Below are positions 46,328 through 56,369 of a stretch of DNA of 64,000 nucleotides, piece by piece. The notes below the pieces were generated by a model. It was not told the DNA's origin. It did not search any database and was given only the letters and a program-made list of their open reading frames with translations. The position numbers were made by a program, and so were the translations under genes. Origin of the DNA: Hexactinellida sp. DTS-2022 (lineage: Eukaryota > Porifera > Hexactinellida); assembly GCA_028753945.1 (NCBI GenBank), contig JAPNXP010000012.1, positions 1,116,001 to 1,180,000 on the forward strand. The letters are read 5' to 3'. The first letter of the stretch is position 1, and every line of letters starts with the position of its first letter.

Positions 46328-48064
46328 CTACATAGACCTGATTATAGGAGGTTCCTTCAAAGACCTCTCTTTCAAAAAATTACTCCACATAATAGGAAAT
46401 TTGTTAGAAATTTGTATAGTTTTCCCTGACTTGAAGAGATCCATTACCCACTGGAAAAACTGTATACAGATATCCTGCCAAGACAAGAAAGATTCCTTGC
46501 TTAATTTCAAACTCTTATTTATTCTGTAGAATCTCTTCCCAATTAACTCTGATCCATTAGTCTTAGCCTCTGCATACTTCGCCCTCTTCTTGTTAACCTG
46601 ATTAATCTGAAACTTCAGGATTTCTCTTACTGCTCGCAAGAGTATATACCAAATAGACTTGAACTTAATCAGCCCTATCACTTCTTGGTTGCCATTAAGA
46701 AAGTATAGCACCACGCCCTCGCTCTGTGTCGAGGCCCTGGCAGTCGCGAGTTCTCTCGGGAGTTCTGCTATTTGTATCAGGGAATAGTTTGCTGTCGGGA
46801 GACAGAGGTACGAAGCTAAGTCAATGGCGATGTTAGGCGGCAAGGAACAGATGCAATTCTTCCCTCCCACGTCACAGGGTACCCAGGTAATGAACTTGAG
46901 CATCGGCGCGGGGAGATGGGACAGATTTACGATGTGCTGGTTTTGGGGTTGCAACAGTTCGAATATAGCAGTGAACCCAGTGTGCGCGAGGAAGGAGAGA
47001 AGTCGCACATGTTGCGACTCACTCATCGCCTCCAACAAGTCGAAAAATGCTTCCCCAATCACACAGGCATATGAATACCGCTGTTCATTGTACTTGAGTA
47101 GGTGTTGTCTCTGTGTGACCAGGAGATGTACGTTCTTAGAGCCGCAGAATATCAGAAACTTAGAGCCTAACAGCCTGACACTGACGTGTGCGGCCTCTCC
47201 ATTAACTTTCTCCATTGCAACCACATTCGTGGCATTGGCAGGAGCGGCCAGGAAGTAGCGACTCCAGCCCGCGTGGTCAGCATGCTGAATGTCATCGTCA
47301 TCCCAGTAGGCACCGCTGAACTTCTTCAACCCGCGTATCACGCAACCCCCGTTGGGAACATCCTTCCCGAAGAAGGTCACAAAGCTATTTCCCCGGGCTA
47401 CCCTCTCCCTGAGCACTTGATTGCTCTCATAGATTTTGTCGTCAATTCCGTAGCAGTTAATCTTCACATCTGTTATTTCAGAAGAGATTCCCTTAGGGAG
47501 AATCCCATAAGGAACTGCGTTGCAGTTTCCTTTGACTTTTTTGTTACTGGAAACCCAATGTAGGTATTCTCGAGCTGAAGTATAATGCGAATGAGAAGAA
47601 AAGGTTTTACTAATAAAAGTTGATTCGCATTGATAATACCTAGAGCAGTTTAGAATGAATTGTTCCTTCGTAAATTCTCCAGTCAATATTTCCATACAAA
47701 TCTCAAAGTAAGGAGAATCTCTCGATTTTAAAGTAAAATACTCTAAATAACTATCAAGAACTGGATTTTGCGAAACAGTTCCTTCACACGTAGTATCATT
47801 GTCTTTATAGGCGATTTGAGTGGGTATAGCTGCGATCATGTCTTTTTCAGAATATCGAGGGAGGAATATCTGTACAAGGGAGAGATCTTCTGTCTGGCTG
47901 ATTGGTGTATCATAATTAATAGATTCTAGTTCGTCACTGTTGCCTTCGTTGATGGATTCATCACCTTGTAGTAGTGGATCTAAATACCCTAAATCGGAAC
48001 TTTTCTCGTCACTATCAGGTAGATAGCTAGCCATTTGGAATCTAACAAGAAATAGATATTTCAT
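46328..48064 (-). CDS. RNA-ligase-like nucleotidyltransferase, single exon
   Basis: Intact frame of 578 codons, or 568 from the second Met (MASYLPDSDE at about 48034), which is equally plausible as the start. The first ~200 residues are acidic and unrecognised. The rest has the ordered motifs of covalent nucleotidyltransferase ligases: motif I MEKVNGEA with the likely nucleotidyl-accepting Lys at residue 286; a CGSKN block at 307-311; motif III AIFELLQP at 366-373; motif IV SEGVVLY at 448-454; motif V IKFKSIWY with Lys 467 and 469. LKKFSGAYW at 247-255 precedes the domain. This set fits the T4 Rnl1/Trl1-type RNA ligase fold, which seals 5'-phosphate and 3'-hydroxyl RNA ends. It is not recognisably RLIG1 (C12orf29) or RtcB. 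No lesion seen, so probably a functional host or domesticated gene. Substrate is unknown. Confidence 0.72.
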   Translation of the reverse strand: MKYLFLVRFQMASYLPDSDEKSSDLGYLDPLLQGDESINEGNSDELESINYDTPISQTEDLSLVQIFLPRYSEKDMIAAIPTQIAYKDNDTTCEGTVSQNPVLDSYLEYFTLKSRDSPYFEICMEILTGEFTKEQFILNCSRYYQCESTFISKTFSSHSHYTSAREYLHWVSSNKKVKGNCNAVPYGILPKGISSEITDVKINCYGIDDKIYESNQVLRERVARGNSFVTFFGKDVPNGGCVIRGLKKFSGAYWDDDDIQHADHAGWSRYFLAAPANATNVVAMEKVNGEAAHVSVRLLGSKFLIFCGSKNVHLLVTQRQHLLKYNEQRYSYACVIGEAFFDLLEAMSESQHVRLLSFLAHTGFTAIFELLQPQNQHIVNLSHLPAPMLKFITWVPCDVGGKNCICSLPPNIAIDLASYLCLPTANYSLIQIAELPRELATARASTQSEGVVLYFLNGNQEVIGLIKFKSIWYILLRAVREILKFQINQVNKKRAKYAEAKTNGSELIGKRFYRINKSLKLSKESFLSWQDICIQFFQWVMDLFKSGKTIQISNKFPIMWSNFLKERSLKEPPIIRSM

Positions 48065-48980
48065 TAATTAATTAATTTAACTTTAAGGAATAAGGAAGAT
48101 GTCAGTCAGTTTTTGAGCGGATATTTCAACAGCAAATTCCAAGTTTAATATACAGGATTACGGGATAATTTACTATACAATTCTTTCGATCGCAACATTT
48201 CTGCCATTCTTCAGATAATATTCATCACTAAGAATGTTTAGGCTATATATATAGAGGGGGACATTGTTACAATATGGGGGACTGCGCCCACCAAATGAGC
48301 AGGGATGCCAACCTCTGAAATCCAAAAATCGGGAGGTTTGCCATTTTTTGGCGGGGGTTTTACCAAAAAATCGGGAGGTCGAAGATGAAAAATCGGGAGA
48401 AAAGCGGGAGACTCAAAATATATGCTATTTCTTTGAATTTATCATGAATAGAACGATACAATCTGATTAATTTTACGTTTGAATATCTACAATTAGGAAA
48501 CGCTTATTTTTCAAGTTCTATCTATCAAATTTCTTCTCGCGTATCTCGTATTCACCCAATGTATCCAATAACAACAAAACGAAATAGTAGATTATTGAAT
48601 TATAATTTTTTACAAAGTAGTTTTTTAGTAGATATAAGTAGATGTAGCAGATTTAAATATCTTCAAAAGTTCATGTCATTTATGGACATTTTTCTAGAGA
48701 TTTCGAGGAATTTCATGACGATTAGGCCATCAAATTTGTAAATGTGTTGTAAAGCTTATTCCACCCTTGGTTGCATTGATTGAAATATAAACTAAACGAG
48801 AAAAATGCAGCATCATATCTGGTATGTATAGCAACTTTCTGGAGGATGTAAGCCACTCGGGATATTTTTAAGAATTTCTTCAAATTCGAATTAAAACATA
48901 ATATTAGTACAGTGTAATAATAAGGGGGCTATATAATCTTAACTACCATACAAGTATATGAGTAGAACAAAACTTGGAAT
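48065..48980. other. Spacer upstream of the ligase gene
   Basis: A gcagggatgccaacctct start and several aaaatcgggaggt repeats (48300-48420) suggest a degenerate MITE, but a matching end was not found. No gene seen. The ligase promoter should lie in the right-hand side of 48065-48250. Confidence 0.4.
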
Positions 48981-48987
48981 TCGTATA

Positions 48988-49590
48988 TTAATATATTATT
49001 ACGGTATATAGACTAATTTTTGCAAAAAATTCAGTTATTTACTTAGGGCTGAAACCAATATACCGAATATTCGAATATTCGTTCGAAATGATTGAACGAA
49101 TATTCGTTCGTTTGCAAATAATATATTATTACGGTATATAGACTAATTTTTGCAAAAAATTCAGTTATTTACTTAGGGCTGAAACCAATATACCGAATAT
49201 TCGAATATTCGTTCGAAATGATTGAACGAATATTCGTTCGTTTGCAAACGAATATTCGTTAGGAAACGAATATTCGTTTGGATGAATATTAGATTGAACC
49301 GGATATTCGTTGACTAATTTTGTACAACAACAAGACTTTTGTATAGCTTAGAGATATCGTAAATATAAATTGCCACTTAAACTAGCTGATTATTAGTTAC
49401 TTGTGTATTATACACTTTATAACTATTATTATACCATTGTAACATTATCAAAAACCTTTTTTCTAATGTATTTTGTCTCTAGAAATTGATTTAATGCTTA
49501 GTCATCCAAACGAACGAATATTCGAATATTCGTTCATTTAGAAAAAGGTTCGTTCGTTACATTTCGAATATTCGTTTCGGGAACTTCCAG
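48988..49590 (+). repeat. Tandem duplication and gaatattcg palindrome cluster
   Basis: A 129-bp block with attattacggtatatagact and aatattcgaatattcgttcg is duplicated almost exactly (about 48988-49116 and 49117-49245). Further gaacgaatattcg palindromes follow to 49580, including an inverse start at 49508. The whole may be one element with palindromic ends (agggctgaaacc... to ...ttcgtttcgggaactt). Confidence 0.75.
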
Positions 49591-50930
49591 GATAAATCAA
49601 TAATATCAGAGATGATACAAGATACAAACAAACTTCCAATTTATTAATTGATCCTTATGCCACGTAACACATTTACAAATTAAATGGGTCTTGTCACCTT
49701 GAGGTGATGATGACATCGTTAAAAAAATGTGTTTCTACAATTTTGGGAATTGTATATTTCGAATGGGTTTGTTGGTGTTGGGTAAACTGGGTGTTCAGCA
49801 TAAAAAATGCTGACTCATCACCTATTATATAGCTAAAAGGAAAATTTCAACTCTAAGGATCGTAGCCTTCAGAAACACCTTTCTGAAATGGCTTAACACC
49901 TTTATAGCGACGATGACATTACAAAAAATATAAAATTAAAGCTTTGCCGATAGCATGTTATTTCGGAGGCACTATCAAACAACCAACCACCAAAAGAAAG
50001 CGCCTTCAAAGGAACATGCTGTCGGCACAGCTGCAGGGTTCTCGCCAAAAATTTTCGTTGTAAGGGTACATGAGAGTGAGATATGACATTATGTCAATGA
50101 TTTAAAGAAACCTCCTAATAATAATATTGACTCAAAGGGTACATACCCACTCACGAGTCACAACATGTGAATAAAGGTACAATAGCTTTCAAGAAGGGCA
50201 TGTACCTTTTGATAGAGGCCTAGCGAGAACCCTGCACAGCTGTATTGATTTAGTTCCTATTTCAATTTTTCCTGATTTTGAAGGGACTTTTTAGTAACAT
50301 TTACCTAGTAGTTAGGAATACACATAGTATATACCCCGTATAATATACTGAATTACATAATATCCTATTATTATTTGCTTTCGAACAACAACAAACAGGT
50401 AATAATAGTATAATAGAAGTGGGATACTCAACAACAAAAACAAGTGATAATTCTATATATATTTCTATCCAAAAATATATACAATTATTAAGTAAGAATC
50501 CATAATTTAAATTAAAATAGGGATAAAGTAGTTGGCCATTTAAATTAGGTGCGAATTGTCGTGGTGCGTTGCAGCTGTGCCGACGCGTTTCCCTTTGGTG
50601 GCACTATCTTTTTGTGGCTACCGGTTGGGTAATTGATAGTGCCTCCAAGGAAAATGCTGTCGGCACAGCTGCAATTTTGGATTTTTTCGCCATGTCATCA
50701 TCACTATGAAGGTGTTAAATTATTTCAGAAATGTGTTTCAGAAGAGTGGTGGAAGTTTCCATTTACCTCACTTCATTTTAGAGCTATTCAAGTTTCAGTA
50801 GAATATAATAGGTGTTGACTCAGTATTTCTTATGTACGTGTTGGGTGATCACCCAACACCAACTAACCCATTCGAATTATATAATTCACAAAATTGTAAA
50901 ACACATTTTTTTAACGATGTCATTGTTGCA
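49590..50930 (+). repeat. Diverged satellite-unit pieces in both orientations
   Basis: 49590-50033 is a diverged type A unit end with a degraded palindrome (49930-50030). 50570-50930 is an inverted unit with a partial palindrome (50575-50690) followed by catcatcactatgaaggtgt. The sequence continues, after an insertion, at 51904-52290. Confidence 0.75.
50034..50234. mobile_element. hAT MITE inserted in a satellite palindrome
   Basis: cagggttctcgcc to gcgagaaccctg, 201 bp, exact 8-bp duplication cacagctg at 50026-50033 and 50235-50242. The target is the stem of the satellite palindrome. Confidence 0.93.
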
Positions 50931-50931
50931 G

Positions 50932-51903
50932 TCCAAATGCGTTTGGCGTGGTTATATGCGCCATTCGCGTTTCTAACATTATTTCTTTTTATTTGTGTTA
51001 TTTAATTATGCTAGTTCAACAATACAAATAATTTTGAATTATTCGGAATTATACAGTGCAACCTCTATAAGTGGGGTCTCTATAAATGGGGAACCTCCAT
51101 AAGTGGGAATTTTTTACCATATTCGTTTATATCCATACAAATGAACCTCTATAAGCGGGGAAGTGGGGAATAGGGGACCATAAATTTCAAGGAGTTTTTA
51201 TCTCCATATAAAACAACCTCCATAAATGGGGGGATGGACAAATCCTAACATGATTCTTATAAAATAATACAATATTTCCAATAAATCGACTCTAAAGTTC
51301 TACAGAAAAAATATTTTCGATTGATCTACTGTGATGTTTTTAGAAAAAATCACCTAGTGTAGATCAGCAGTTAAGTAAATTGTCATAATATACAAATATG
51401 AACTAGAATGTGCATTAATGAGTGTGTTATATGAATATTTATATAATATAGCATATGTAATGTTTTTCCAATTGAATTTTATAACCGGGGAATGGGGGGC
51501 AATTGAAATTTTTCCCGTCCCATGCTCCCCCACTTATAGAGGTTCCACTGTATTTCCCTCTAAGGCGAGGTACATATAGTTCAAGTACATATTGTTCAAT
51601 TACTTAGTTTGAACGTGAATTGTTATAATTCACGATGGTTTTAAATATTTAGTATAAGTCGCAATGGTATTATTTTAGTACATAGATGAAAATTACAGTA
51701 AATATTGTAGAACAGATATTTGAATATTAATTAGATACTCTGTTAGTGAATAATCTAACTAGCAATAATTTATTAATTAAATAACAACAAATAAAAAGAA
51801 ATAATGTAGAAACGCGAATGGCGTATATAAACACGCCAAACGCATTTGGCTGAACTAAAATGCGCCAAACGCGTTTAGCGTTGAAACGCATTTGGACTGC
51901 AAC
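50932..51903. mobile_element. Inverted-repeat element with gcagtccaaatgcg ends
   Basis: Left end gttgcagtccaaatgcgttt (50929-50948) pairs with gcatttggactgcaac on the right (about 51888-51903). Inner ends also pair (gcgccattcgcgtttct with agaaacgcgaatggcg). It split an inverted type A satellite unit. It carries a nested Tigger-like MITE. Confidence 0.75.
51054..51550. mobile_element. Nested Tigger-like MITE
   Basis: cagtgcaacctctataagtg to cacttatagaggttccactg; TA on both sides (51052-51053 and 51551-51552). Internal cctctataagcgggg repeats. 497 bp, non-coding. Confidence 0.88.
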
Positions 51904-52290
51904 ATCATCATCAGTTCAAGGTGTCAAGACCCATTTGTAGAGGTGTCACGTGGGCCGTGGCATAAGGATCAATTGATAAATTAGAAGTTTGTTTCTATCT
52001 TGTATCATCACTGAAATTAATGCTATTTATCAAATTAGTATATTAAGAATTATTCATATTATTAATAATTTAACACCAATTTCAATGTTAACAATGTTTC
52101 AATGTTCAAAGTTTGTCATAGAGAGTAAATTATATATATTTGGCTATCAAATTTCAATTCCGCACACTCGATGACCCCTAATAAACAAATTGGAAGCATC
52201 TATATAAGTCAAATAAAGACTGAAATAATATTAATTAATTACGTCAGTATATTAATATAGTTTAAGAGTATTCTTGCAGAAGGAAATATA
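51904..52290 (-). repeat. Remainder of inverted type A satellite unit
   Basis: Contains aaggtgtcaagacccatttg, ttgataaattagaagtttgt and acgtcagtatattaat, the inverse of the unit at 22640-23000. It resumes the sequence interrupted at 50930. Confidence 0.8.
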
Positions 52291-52304
52291 ATCGGGAGCG
52301 CTGA

Positions 52305-52465
52305 ATTTTGTTAGAATTTGTGATGTTGTCAATTGTTAGAATTTTCCATGTTGTCAATTGTCCGAATATTATGTGCTCCTGTTGTCATTTGTTAGAATTG
52401 GTCATGTTGTCAATTGTTAGAATTTGCCATGTTGTCATTTGTCATAATTTGTCATGTTGCTATAG
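52305..52465 (+). repeat. ~21-bp tandem repeat, probable end of a second MULE
   Basis: About seven units of gttgtcaattgttagaattt type. The design (short gttgtca-based unit repeated at the end) resembles the MULE end array at 4495-4860. Confidence 0.7.
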
Positions 52466-52637
52466 TACCAGCTTCTAAGTTTTCTTTTGCTGGTTAAATG
52501 AAATCACTAACTGTGGAATTAGTAAACAAATCAAATGGTATCTTATGACCAATCGAGTGCATTCTGTACATCCATATTAATAAATAGCACATACGTACAT
52601 ATATCCCGACAATATTTCATAATTTACTTATCTAATA

Positions 52638-52790
52638 TGGAGTACACACTTACAAATTATAAACAGAATCGCGGGATAATTTATGAGACTTCTGATGGAC
52701 ATAAGTATACGTATTTAGTCAAAAGAATGGTCGCTTATAATTATTTGAATGTGTTTTGTTCCTTAACGGTTGTAAATCTACTTTCGGCAA
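52638..52790 (+). pseudogene. FLYWCH-like N-terminus of a second MULE
   Basis: Reads MEYTLTNYKQNRGIIYETSD and GHKYTYLVKRM, closely matching MEYKFDYYRRHTGKIFTTTD and EHKYLKCKVKE of the MULE at 5232. Similarity fades after about 45 codons and the rest of the transposase is missing. Together with the tandem repeat upstream this is the left end of a related element. Confidence 0.7.
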
Positions 52791-52868
52791 GATATCCTTC
52801 TGTAAGATGTCCTTTCGGCAAGATGTATTCGGCATTATGTCTTTCGGCAATATGTCTTTCGGCGAGGT
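52783..52868 (+). repeat. ctttcggcaagatgt tandem repeat
   Basis: Five degenerate copies of tttcggcaagatgtc, ending tttcggcgaggtggg. Confidence 0.8.
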
Positions 52869-52884
52869 GGGCGGACACGACTCG

Positions 52885-53260
52885 ATCTCACAAGTTGAAT
52901 CAATATAATTATTACAAGTTGAAACAATAGAATTAGATTTAACAGTTTTACTGAAACTGAAGTGTGAGTAAACAAAGAAATTTCAACACCCATTTTATGG
53001 CATGAATTAAACGCTTTATTATATTTCTTCTTATCTCATGAGAAGCAGAATTTCATGATGAATCCAATGGTGAAATAAAAAATTCGGGTTTAGTAAAACA
53101 TTTTTTGAGTTATGGACCAGACAGATTTTCAAAGGTGTCAAAGTGGTATAAAAAAATGGTTTTTCAAAAATTTGGCTAGAGATGCATATTTATTATTTAT
53201 AATATATGGGACACCGATACTATAAATTTGAGCACCGGGCGTATAGAAGTGGGCCACTGA
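52885..53260 (-). repeat. Inverted type B satellite unit (truncated)
   Basis: Contains gttgaatcaatataattatt, acttgaagtgtgagtaaac-like and agttatggaccagacagat, the inverse of type B bodies in the main array; followed by the short palindromes. Confidence 0.85.
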
Positions 53261-53715
53261 CTATACTATAGTATTGTCGGCACAGTAATAATATACCAAA
53301 GCAAGAAGATTAGAACTGTGCCACTATACTATACATAGGCGTAGCACGCGGTTCGGCTGGTCCGGCCTGGCCGGACCAGTTTTCATTTATTATACTATTT
53401 ATATAGGACGGTCCGGTTTTGGCCGGACCACTTTAACTCTTTGGCCGGAGATCTTTCAGAGCCGTGCGACGCCCGTGTATAGTATAGTCGGCACAGTAAT
53501 AACTAACCAAGGCAGTGATTTCAATACTGGGCAGGGGCGTAGCCAGGGTGGTCACTAGGGGGGTTTCCAAACAGCTTACTAGTACAGTCGACTCTGTACA
53601 CTTAGACTACTGTTACGTATATCTAAGAGGTTTAGGGGGGGTTTCCGGGCAACGGGAAACCCCCCCTGCCTACGCCCCTGCTGGGCCACTATACTATAGT
53701 ATAGTCGGCAAAGTA
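53255..53715 (-). repeat. Short palindromes, inverted, with two nested MITEs
   Basis: Three copies of the actatactatagtatagt palindrome or its halves in inverse orientation. A small element is inserted at about 53336-53476 (taggcgtagcacg to cgtgcgacgcc ends, interior of gccggaccag palindromes). A second is at 53532-53680. Confidence 0.8.
53532..53680. mobile_element. 149-bp MITE with 5-bp target duplication
   Basis: caggggcgtagccagg to gcctacgcccctg, flanked by ctggg at 53527-53531 and 53681-53685, generated from the palindrome tail tactgggcc. Confidence 0.85.
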
Positions 53716-53752
53716 AAAATTGCAGCCTGTTCCGACGTATTTCCCTTTAGAG

Positions 53753-53874
53753 CAGGATTTTTTTAAGGTTGAGACCTTGGTGTTACTCAACACTGCAGCA
53801 GTCGCTGCCGACCCGAATAGTGGTGTAACTCCGAAAATCTTGGTGCAAAATTTACACCAAGATCGGCCTTAAAA
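53753..53874. mobile_element. Small MITE
   Basis: caggatttttttaaggttga at the left pairs with gccttaaaaaaaccctg at the right; inner arms accttggtgt and acaccaagat also pair. Target duplication not seen. Confidence 0.65.
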
Positions 53875-53929
53875 AAACCCTGCGATTGGGTCTTAAAAAC
53901 CTAACGATCTAAGGAAGGTACTTATGGAG

Positions 53930-55627
53930 TTAAAAGCCTGTCATGAGATCGTAAAGTCTCTTATTACATTGCATTATAGATTTAGCGTGAGTTAATATTA
54001 TTAATATACAATCTTTGGGATAACAGACAGTTGCAAATACTATGAGTTCTCGTCTCATTATCTGCACGTCCTTTCGAAAAGTATTATGGCGGAGAATTTT
54101 TCTGTGTATTTGTGTATTCTGTGTATTCTTAGCTGAACTTGATTGCTCCATTGTTTGGCTCTGAGATTGCATAACAACATCTCTATCGCTCTGGTATGTA
54201 ACCAATTCTCGCATAGGGAGAGACAGAGTCTTCAGTTTCGGAATATCCAGAATGTAAACTTCTTTGGAAAAGCGGGCTTTTGCTGTGTCTCTAATTTCAA
54301 AACTTGTCTCAGTTGGTTTAAGAAAGAACCGAGAGTACACACAAGTATTTGCTGGCGTTTGTTGTTGTTTAGAAAATATATTTCTTTTCACATTCATTGG
54401 AACTGTTTGCGTTGGGGACTGTGGCGCCTCTTTTGGTGTATTTATAGAATATTCTTCCATCAGCTGATCGCCGTCTAATTCCAATTCCTCGCGGTTCCTT
54501 TTGTTATGTCTACTGTTTGTAGTCAGGAAACTAGTCATGGTCTTCTGGTGCTGCTCGACAACCCCAGCGGCAATTGGAATGCTAGGAATTTTCCCGTCCT
54601 TACTAGGAGAATAGTCCCCAATTATCGAGTTAGTTATCGGGTTAATGTTACCACGGGCCAGGCCCTTTGCCTTAGTAGGCGTAGCCAGTAAACCATCGAA
54701 TGAAAGAGTGCTTAAATCGACCTCAGGGGGGATGGGGGTAAGGGGAAGCTGTAATTCTGTTGTGAAATCAAACACTATTTGGTACAGGAATGTCATGTTT
54801 GCTTGTTGGAAACTATTTTCGTAGTTTTCTGGCACAGAATTCGGTTTTTCCATCCTAACAGCTGTTATCGCTTTAATCGAATCGAAACCGTATTTCCTCA
54901 TCAGCTTACGCAGTTACCAATCCGATCCCAGGAATGCTGTCTAGATAATCACAGCCGGATAGTATGCACATGTGTCTGAATGATTCCTCAGAGAATCCCA
55001 GCATATTGTGTCCCTTAACATTGCCCACCTCGCTAAGGTTAATAAGCAACCCGTTACCCGTATCATCCATCTTAAAAAAACCCTTTCGCAGCCAAACACT
55101 AGCAAATCCGAGTCTTCACTAATCACTGCATAAGCCAGACCTGTCCTAACCATAAATGCAAGCTGCGCATCAGCTTCGTAAGGCGCTACTATGCACTGTA
55201 TTCCCCTTTCCCTGCAGGCGTTAATTAGTTTCGGTGCAAATTCAGGTTTAACATCGACACAGTGCTTGAAGCAATCATAGGCCTCCTTACGCTTGCCCTC
55301 TCGCAATAATATCATTCCTTTCTCACGGAAAATGTTCCTTTGTTTCCTACGCTTTTCCTCGGTGATCCTCTTACTGGGCAAACGCGCTCCGTCGAATACG
55401 AGAATTGGAGTTACATTGTGTGACAACAGCATGTTAACTTTCCGCATGCAATAGTGCACTTATCTCATTTCAGACTCCTTGCCATCGATTAACTCTAGGG
55501 AGCAGGAATAACGACCTTTGTGCAGCCAGCAATAGGCGTCAACAACTACAACCTGGTTATGGAATGTGGACACGTTAGTGGGATGCTGTGTGCTCTTTAG
55601 GAACGGGAGGAGACCGGTTATACCCAT
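53930..55627 (-). pseudogene. EXO1: Intronless, damaged EXO1 copy
   Basis: Exonuclease 1 is a 5'-3' FEN1/XPG-family nuclease of mismatch repair and end resection. The copy starts at ATG 55627 (MGITGLLPFLKS), carries the N-terminal nuclease region (VVVVDAYCWLHKG, VTPILVFDGARLPSK) and the internal region (CIVAPYEADAQLAF, ISEDSDLLVFG, HMCILSGCDYLDSIPGIGL), then the helix after the core (FLYQIVFD) and a long polar tail to 53930. Lesions: TAA at 55460-55462 where the family has Tyr; a frameshift in the A7 run at 55074-55080; a frameshift near 54912. Intron absence across regions normally split in animals suggests a retrocopy. No poly(A) or target duplication found. Confidence 0.85.
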
Positions 55628-55975
55628 TACTACTAATTATAGGATACAGGCAAAAGTGAGAGCATATTTGCATTCATATATCGAGTGATAGTATAATGTT
55701 ATGAAAAATTGTTCACTAAATCACTAAATCACTCTCATAAGTTCTACCTGTGACTTATAACTTATTCGTAGTTAATTCAGTTCAGTATGTGCTACTTGGG
55801 AGCCAAGGTATGTCAATAAATATCTCTATAATAATAATGGTGAAACGAAAAATCTAAAATAACAGCTGTGCCGACAGCATTGCTTTTGGAGGCACTACCA
55901 ATCAAACTACCACCAAAATGTAGTGCCTCTAAAGAAACATACTGTCGGCACAACTGGAATTTCAGATTATTATGC

Positions 55976-56010
55976 AAGCCCTTCGGTCTCAGTCGCTTTG
56001 CGACGGATGG
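55976..56010 (-). repeat. Compound GC-rich hairpin element, partial copy 4
   Basis: gcccttcggtctcagtcgct followed by ttgcgacgga: the end module of the family only. In the duplicated partner only a gcaacggatcggtgct trace remains at 58873-58888. Confidence 0.6.
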
Positions 56011-56369
56011 GTACTGAACACCTCAAGTATTTTGGGAGCCAAGGTATGTCAACTAATTAATTAATGCAATTTAAAACCAAAGATTTACCTTCTGCGTAAT
56101 AAATTGTTTGATTAATTCGCTGGATTACTCTCATCAATATGTCATATATTAGCAGAGAAATAGGTCAATAAATCGTGTAATATATATATACGTAGATATA
56201 TAATTCATAATTGCTATTGGTAATATGTAAGCATACTTAAAATAGAACGTATAAGGTTACACTTATGGGAGAATACAACTGGTACAGTCAGTATAAGGCA
56301 CTCAGCTTATGCATACAGGGCATTGAGAAGTTATCACAGTTAATCAGTTTCAAGAAACAACTAACACTA

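Noticed and set aside
46824..47563. Plus-strand frames opposite the RNA-ligase-like gene
   Set aside because: Shadow frames of the minus-strand gene.
53760..53930. Poly(A)/retrocopy tail of EXO1
   Set aside because: The A/T runs near 53760 and 53870 belong to the inverted ends of a small MITE.
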